A stretch of 22,981 nt of DNA from Coriobacteriaceae bacterium AM48-5 (lineage in GTDB: Bacteria; Actinomycetota; Coriobacteriia; Coriobacteriales; Coriobacteriaceae), in contig JAQEDJ010000036.1 of assembly GCA_027669525.1 (NCBI GenBank), forward strand, positions 1 to 22,981, given 5' to 3'. Positions 17,774-22,981 of this stretch are shown in pieces. How positions within the stretch are numbered: the stretch's first letter is position 1; each line of letters begins with the position of its first letter. A model generated the notes under the pieces. It saw nothing but the letters and a program-made list of their open reading frames with translations. It did not search any database and was not told the DNA's origin. The translations under genes and the position numbers were made by a program.

Positions 17774-18151
17774 ATGATTCCCGGATCGAACAAGGACCAT
17801 CCGTCCTTCTTAAAGTCGTTTTCTTACGCCATGGAGGGCTTCGTCACCGCCGTCACGACCGAGCGTAATATCAAGGTCATGCTCGCGGCTGGCGTGTGTA
17901 CCGTCATTGCCGGCTGCATCGTCGGCCTCGACATTGCCGAGTGGGCCACGGTTATCATCTGCTGCGGCCTGGTGATTCACGGCGAGCTGTGCAATACCGC
18001 TATGGAGGCGATCGTCGACCTGGCGACCCAGGAGCTTCATCCGCTGGCCAAGCGTGCGAAGGACATCGCCGCCGCCTCTGTATACGTTCTTTCCATCACC
18101 GCCGCGATTGTGGGCGTGCTGGTATTTGCCCACGCGCTCGGCTTTATTTAG
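17774..18151 (+). CDS. dgkA: Diacylglycerol/undecaprenol kinase family protein
   Basis: A small integral membrane kinase. In Gram-positive bacteria this family mostly phosphorylates undecaprenol, recycling the lipid carrier for cell wall synthesis. The 125-residue product has an amphipathic N-terminal helix, three membrane segments (about 33-51, 55-69, 100-123) and the catalytic signature HGELCNTAMEAIVDLA with Glu71, Asn74, Glu78 and Asp82; Glu30 in TTERNIKVML is the other conserved acidic residue. The ATG is 9 bases after the ybeY stop, with GGAG before it. Substrate preference is inferred from the family, not visible in the sequence. The cdd gene often found between dgkA and era is absent. 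Confidence 0.92.
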   Translation: MIPGSNKDHPSFLKSFSYAMEGFVTAVTTERNIKVMLAAGVCTVIAGCIVGLDIAEWATVIICCGLVIHGELCNTAMEAIVDLATQELHPLAKRAKDIAAASVYVLSITAAIVGVLVFAHALGFI

Positions 18152-18163
18152 AAAGGGATTCCC

Positions 18164-19233
18164 ATGTCCGACAATATGCAGCCTACCGATGAGATTTTGG
18201 ACGACGAGTCCCTGGACGAGGCTGAAGGTGCCGATTCGTTTGACGAGGCCGAGGAGTTCGACCCGTTTGAGGGCATGAGCGATGAGGAGCTCGACGCCTG
18301 TGCGACGAGGGCGACGGCCTCGCGGGCTTTGGTGACGTGGAGCCCGGTTTCCGCAGCGGCTTTGTGGCCCTGGTCGGACGCCCCAACGCCGGCAAGTCCA
18401 CGCTGCTTAATGCCTGCTATGGCAAAAAGGTCGCCATCACCTCGCCGGTGGCACAGACGACCCGCCGTCGCATGCGCGCCGTCGTCAACCGTCCCGGCTA
18501 CCAGCTGGTCTTTGTCGATACCCCGGGTATTCATAAGCCCAAGGACGGTCTGGGATCCGAGCTCAACAAGAGTGCGTTGTTCGAGCTGAACGATGTCGAT
18601 GTTGTCGCGTTTTTGATTGATGCCACTAAACCGATTGGCAGGGGAGACGCCTGGGTTGCCGAGCGTGTCAAGAATGCCCGTTCCAAGAAGGTCCTGGTGC
18701 TCACCAAGGCCGATGAAGCCGACCCCGCACAGGTCATGGAGCAGCTTAAGGCCGCCCACGAGCTTATGGAATATGACGACGAGATCGTGACGTCGTCGGT
18801 CAAGAACTTTAACGTCGATGCCTTCATCGAGACCGTTGCGCACTTTTTGCCCGAGGGTCCGCGTTGGTTCCCCGAGGACATGGGTACCGACGCTTCCGAT
18901 GAGACGCTCGTTGCCGAGTTTGTGCGCGAGAAGGTTTTGCGCCGCACCCGCGATGAGATCCCGCACTCCGTGGGCGTGATTTGCGATGCGCTTGAGCAGA
19001 CCAAGAAGGTGCTGCGCGTGCACGCCACCATTTACGTCGAGCGCGAGGGCCAAAAGGGCATCATCATCGGCAAGGGCGGCGAGATGATCAAACATATCGG
19101 CATCGACGCCCGTCGCGACCTTGAGCGCATCTTTGGCACCCAGGTCTTTTTGGAGCTGGACGTGAAGGTCAAGGCCGGCTGGCGTGACGACGAGGCCCAG
19201 ATTCGCCGCTTTGGCTATAACGCCGAGGATTAG
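18164..19233 (+). CDS. era: GTPase Era with acidic N-terminal extension (one-base frameshift)
   Basis: A ribosome-assembly GTPase that binds the 16S rRNA 3' end. The corrected product is about 356 residues, longer than the usual 300 because about 57 residues precede the GTPase domain; this lead is very acidic (DEILDDESLDEAE). The domain shows GRPNAGKST (G1, about 72-80), DTPGIHKP (G3) and TKAD as G4, where Era usually has NKxD. The C-terminal KH domain contains IIIGKGGEMIKHIG. The frame breaks around 18301 (TGTGCGACG), where one extra T or G gives DAC followed by C or G, then DEGDGLAGFGDVEPGFRSGF. The ATG at 18164 has AAAGGG upstream. If the break were real, translation could only restart near 18337, which still precedes G1. 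Confidence 0.92.
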
Positions 19234-19248
19234 GGACACGCGGCGCGA

Positions 19249-19997
19249 ATGGCAGGTTCTCGTACATATCGCACGAAGGTGCTCGTCCTCGATAAGACCA
19301 AGCTCAAAGAGACGGACCTGATCCTGACGATGCTTGACGAGCGGGGTCGGCAGGTTCGTGCCGTGGCAAAGGCGCGCGCAAACCCGGTGGACGCCTGGCT
19401 GCGCGCTGCGAGCTGTTCTGTACCGTCGATATGTTGCTCGCGCATGGACGCTCGCTCGACGTTGTTTCTCAGGCCGAGCTTTTGGAAGCGCCGGTTGGCG
19501 CCGCGCCCGATTACGAGACGACCTGCGCCGCAAGCGCGATTGCCGAGGTCGCGCGCGTGTGCTCATTCGAGGACGCCGAGGACCCGTTCACCTTTGCCAT
19601 CACGCAGCGAGCGCTTGCCCTGGTGGGCAGCGGGCTCGACGCGGCGCATATGGACCTGCTCGTGGCGGCCTTTGTCTTTAAATTGCTGTCGCACGTTGGC
19701 TACCGACCCGATTTTTCGGCATGCGTGCTGTGCGGAGACCCGATGCTGTCGTATTTTTCGCCCCAGGCGGGCGGCCTCATGTGCGGGTCGTGCGCGTCGA
19801 GCGTGCCCGGTGCCGAGCTGGTGTCGACCGGTGAGGTCGCATGGCTGCGCGCCCTTATGTCCATGACCTTCGATGCGCTTATGGCCGAAAGGGTCGACCC
19901 CCATACCGCTGCCTTTTTGCTGGGGCTTTCGCATGTTTGGGCCGCCACGCATACCGACCAGCGCCTCCGTGCGATGGAATTCATGTTGGGTCGGTGA
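19249..19997 (+). CDS. recO: DNA repair protein RecO (one-base frameshift)
   Basis: It loads RecA onto single-stranded DNA with RecR in gap repair. The corrected length is about 249 residues, typical. The N-terminal OB fold begins RTKVLVLDKTKLKETDLILTMLDERGR; the C-terminal part has a likely zinc site with CVLCGDP and GLMCGSC, as in many RecO proteins. The frame is lost at 19371-19372, where AAAGGCGCG should be AAAGGGCGCG to give VAKGARKPGGRLAARCELF. The ATG at 19249 lies 15 bases after the era stop, with no clear ribosome binding site. The era-recO order is conserved in Gram-positive bacteria. Confidence 0.9.
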
Positions 19998-20029
19998 TGA
20001 TGCGCAGGCGCGCGCCGCTTGTGGTAACA

Positions 20030-20045
20030 TACCGACCTGTTGGTA
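20030..20045 (+). promoter_or_regulatory. Small hairpin upstream of rpsO
   Basis: TACCGA (20030-20035) can pair with TTGGTA (20040-20045), including one G-T pair, around CCTG. It immediately follows a TAACAT -10-like box (20025-20030) with no good -35, so it would lie at the very start of an rpsO leader. Confidence 0.25.
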
Positions 20046-20099
20046 CCTCGACCTTGGATGCTCGCTCCACCGGCGGCTTCCCAGTCCGAGGCGAATAGA

Positions 20100-20114
20100 G
20101 TCGCCCGCGGCGAC
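20100..20114 (+). promoter_or_regulatory. Hairpin in the rpsO leader, possible S15 target
   Basis: GTCGCC (20100-20105) pairs perfectly with GGCGAC (20109-20114) across a CGC loop, 20 bases before the rpsO start. In several phyla S15 binds structured RNA in its own leader to repress translation; whether this is such a site is inference. Confidence 0.3.
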
Positions 20115-20134
20115 GCGAAGCGAAAGGTGAAACA

Positions 20135-20413
20135 ATGACTGTTTCCAAAGAGCGCAAGGCGGAGCTGACCGCCCAGTTCGGTAACTCCCCGGTCGATACC
20201 GGTAACCCCAAGGTTCAGGTCGCCATCCTGTCCGAGCGCATCAAGGAGCTGACCGAGCACATGAAGTCCCATCAGAAGGACTTCCACACCCGTCGTGGCC
20301 TGCTCATGCTCGTCGGCCGTCGTCGTCGTCTTCTCTCCTACATCAAGAAGAACGACATCGTCGAGTACCGTGAGCTCATCAAGGCTCTGGGCATCCGCGA
20401 CAACATCCAGTAA
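20135..20413 (+). CDS. rpsO: 30S ribosomal protein S15
   Basis: A primary binding protein of the 16S rRNA central domain. The 92-residue product (family about 89) contains the hallmark TGNPKVQVAILSERI and HKDFHTRRGL-type (HQKDFHTRRGLLMLVGRRR) stretches. ATG at 20135, with AAAGG upstream. A leader of roughly 100 nt with two possible hairpins precedes it, and a terminator follows, so it can be transcribed alone as well as read through into pnp. The rpsO-pnp order is widely conserved. Confidence 0.97.
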   Translation: MTVSKERKAELTAQFGNSPVDTGNPKVQVAILSERIKELTEHMKSHQKDFHTRRGLLMLVGRRRRLLSYIKKNDIVEYRELIKALGIRDNIQ

Positions 20414-20428
20414 GGATTTGTACATGCT

Positions 20429-20461
20429 AAGAGCGTCCTGCGCAGCGGGGCGCTCTTTTTG
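20429..20461 (+). terminator. Intrinsic terminator between rpsO and pnp
   Basis: AAGAGCG (20429-20435) pairs with CGCTCTT (20451-20457); the stem continues inward through wobble and C-G pairs, and a T run (20456-20460) follows. It probably attenuates read-through from rpsO to pnp. Confidence 0.85.
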
Positions 20462-20492
20462 TGTAAGGGCGTGAACAATTACGCTCTGAAGC

Positions 20493-20550
20493 GTGGCGGG
20501 GGCAGGGGGCCCGCGTCACATGAGAAGCCCGCAGGCAAGGGGCCTGTGGG
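20493..20550 (+). promoter_or_regulatory. Two hairpins in the pnp leader
   Basis: An imperfect stem GTGGCGGG (20493-20500) with CCCGCGTCAC (20510-20519), then CCCGCAGGC (20528-20536) with GCCTGTGGG (20542-20550), the latter 9 pairs including one G-T. The second stem ends just before the AAAGGAG ribosome binding site of pnp. In E. coli, PNPase represses its own mRNA through a leader hairpin cut by RNase III; a comparable role here is only a suggestion. Confidence 0.35.
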
Positions 20551-20563
20551 GTAAAGGAGAACA

Positions 20564-22810
<2,247 letters not shown>

Positions 22811-22835
22811 CAGCCGCACATAAGCAGCTCAACAA

Positions 22836-22864
22836 GGGCGACTCCGGACAGGGGTCGCCCTTTT
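22836..22864 (+). terminator. Intrinsic terminator of pnp (first repeat copy)
   Basis: GGGCGACTCC (22836-22845) pairs with GGGGTCGCCC (22851-22860), ten pairs including one G-T, around a GGACA loop, followed by TTTT (22861-22864). It lies 25 bases after the pnp stop. Confidence 0.88.
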
Positions 22865-22907
22865 GCTTGCGCCCGGGAGGGCCGCATATGAAGTTTCCTG
22901 CTCTACA

Positions 22908-22935
22908 GGGCGACTCCGGACAGGGGTCGCCTTTT
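22908..22935 (+). terminator. Second copy of the pnp terminator hairpin
   Basis: The same hairpin repeated 72 bases downstream, with one C missing from the right arm, so the stem is one pair shorter, followed by TTTT. It is part of the tandem repeat. Confidence 0.75.
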
Positions 22936-22981
22936 GCTTGCGCCCGGGAGGGCCGCATATGAAGTTTCCTGCTCTACAGTC

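Larger units (their letters stand above)
22836..22978 (+). repeat. 72-bp direct tandem repeat, two copies, each with a terminator and a start site
   Basis: Copy 1 is 22836-22907 and copy 2 is 22908-22978. They are identical except that copy 2 has one C fewer (two instead of three before TTTT, at about 22931). Each copy holds a terminator-like hairpin, then GCTTGCGCC, a GGGAGG ribosome-binding-type motif, and an ATG 7 bases later (22888 and 22959) followed by codons for KFPALQ. From the first ATG a 24-codon open frame runs to 22962; the second ATG frame leaves the window and may be the true start of the next gene. Confidence 0.85.

Noticed and set aside
18148..19566. Long minus-strand open frame across era and recO, and similar ones at 2130-3122 and 11362-12546
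   Set aside because: All are shadows of confident plus-strand genes and show no recognisable domains.

Overview
The window looks like a chromosomal segment of a high-GC actinobacterium, most probably class Coriobacteriia (Collinsella-like). The grounds are the GC-rich third codon positions, the actinobacterial integration host factor (mIHF) next to gmk and rpoZ, and the gene order. The genus is an inference from protein style and context; no database was searched. All recognisable genes are on the + strand. No tRNA, rRNA, CRISPR, transposon or phage gene was seen.

Layout. (1) Positions 1-3746: end of pyrD and pyrF (UMP synthesis), then mihF, gmk, rpoZ and thiI, closed by a strong terminator at 3758-3789. 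(2) Positions 3960-8011: comEA and comEC (DNA uptake) and holA (DNA polymerase III delta). (3) Positions 8145-12600: rpsT with its own terminator, then lepA, dusB and hemW. (4) Positions 12659-14991: two consecutive dnaJ-like genes. The first has a J domain and zinc centre but ends in membrane segments instead of the second substrate-binding domain. (5) Positions 15001-19997: a tightly packed run mtaB, phoH, ybeY, dgkA, era, recO (tRNA/rRNA modification and maturation, lipid-carrier phosphorylation, ribosome assembly, recombination repair). (6) Positions 20135-22981: rpsO with a terminator, pnp, and a 72-bp tandem repeat carrying the pnp terminator. Regions 2-5 match the widely conserved order comEC-holA-rpsT-lepA-hemW-(hrcA)-dnaJ-mtaB-phoH-ybeY-era-recO, but without hrcA, grpE or dnaK.

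A dominant technical feature is that ten genes (pyrD, gmk, comEC, holA, lepA twice, dnaJ-like 1, mtaB, phoH, era, recO) are each interrupted by loss of one base, always a -1 shift and almost always in a short run of identical bases. Restoring one base gives a full-length, family-typical protein each time. Because several of these genes are normally essential, I treat the breaks as sequence or assembly errors and annotate each gene across its break.

This is mainly an ordinary housekeeping region. The best candidates for something less described are the membrane-anchored DnaJ-like protein and the terminator-containing tandem repeat. Structured leaders before mihF, rpsO and pnp are secondary. 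I found no convincing new multi-gene system.
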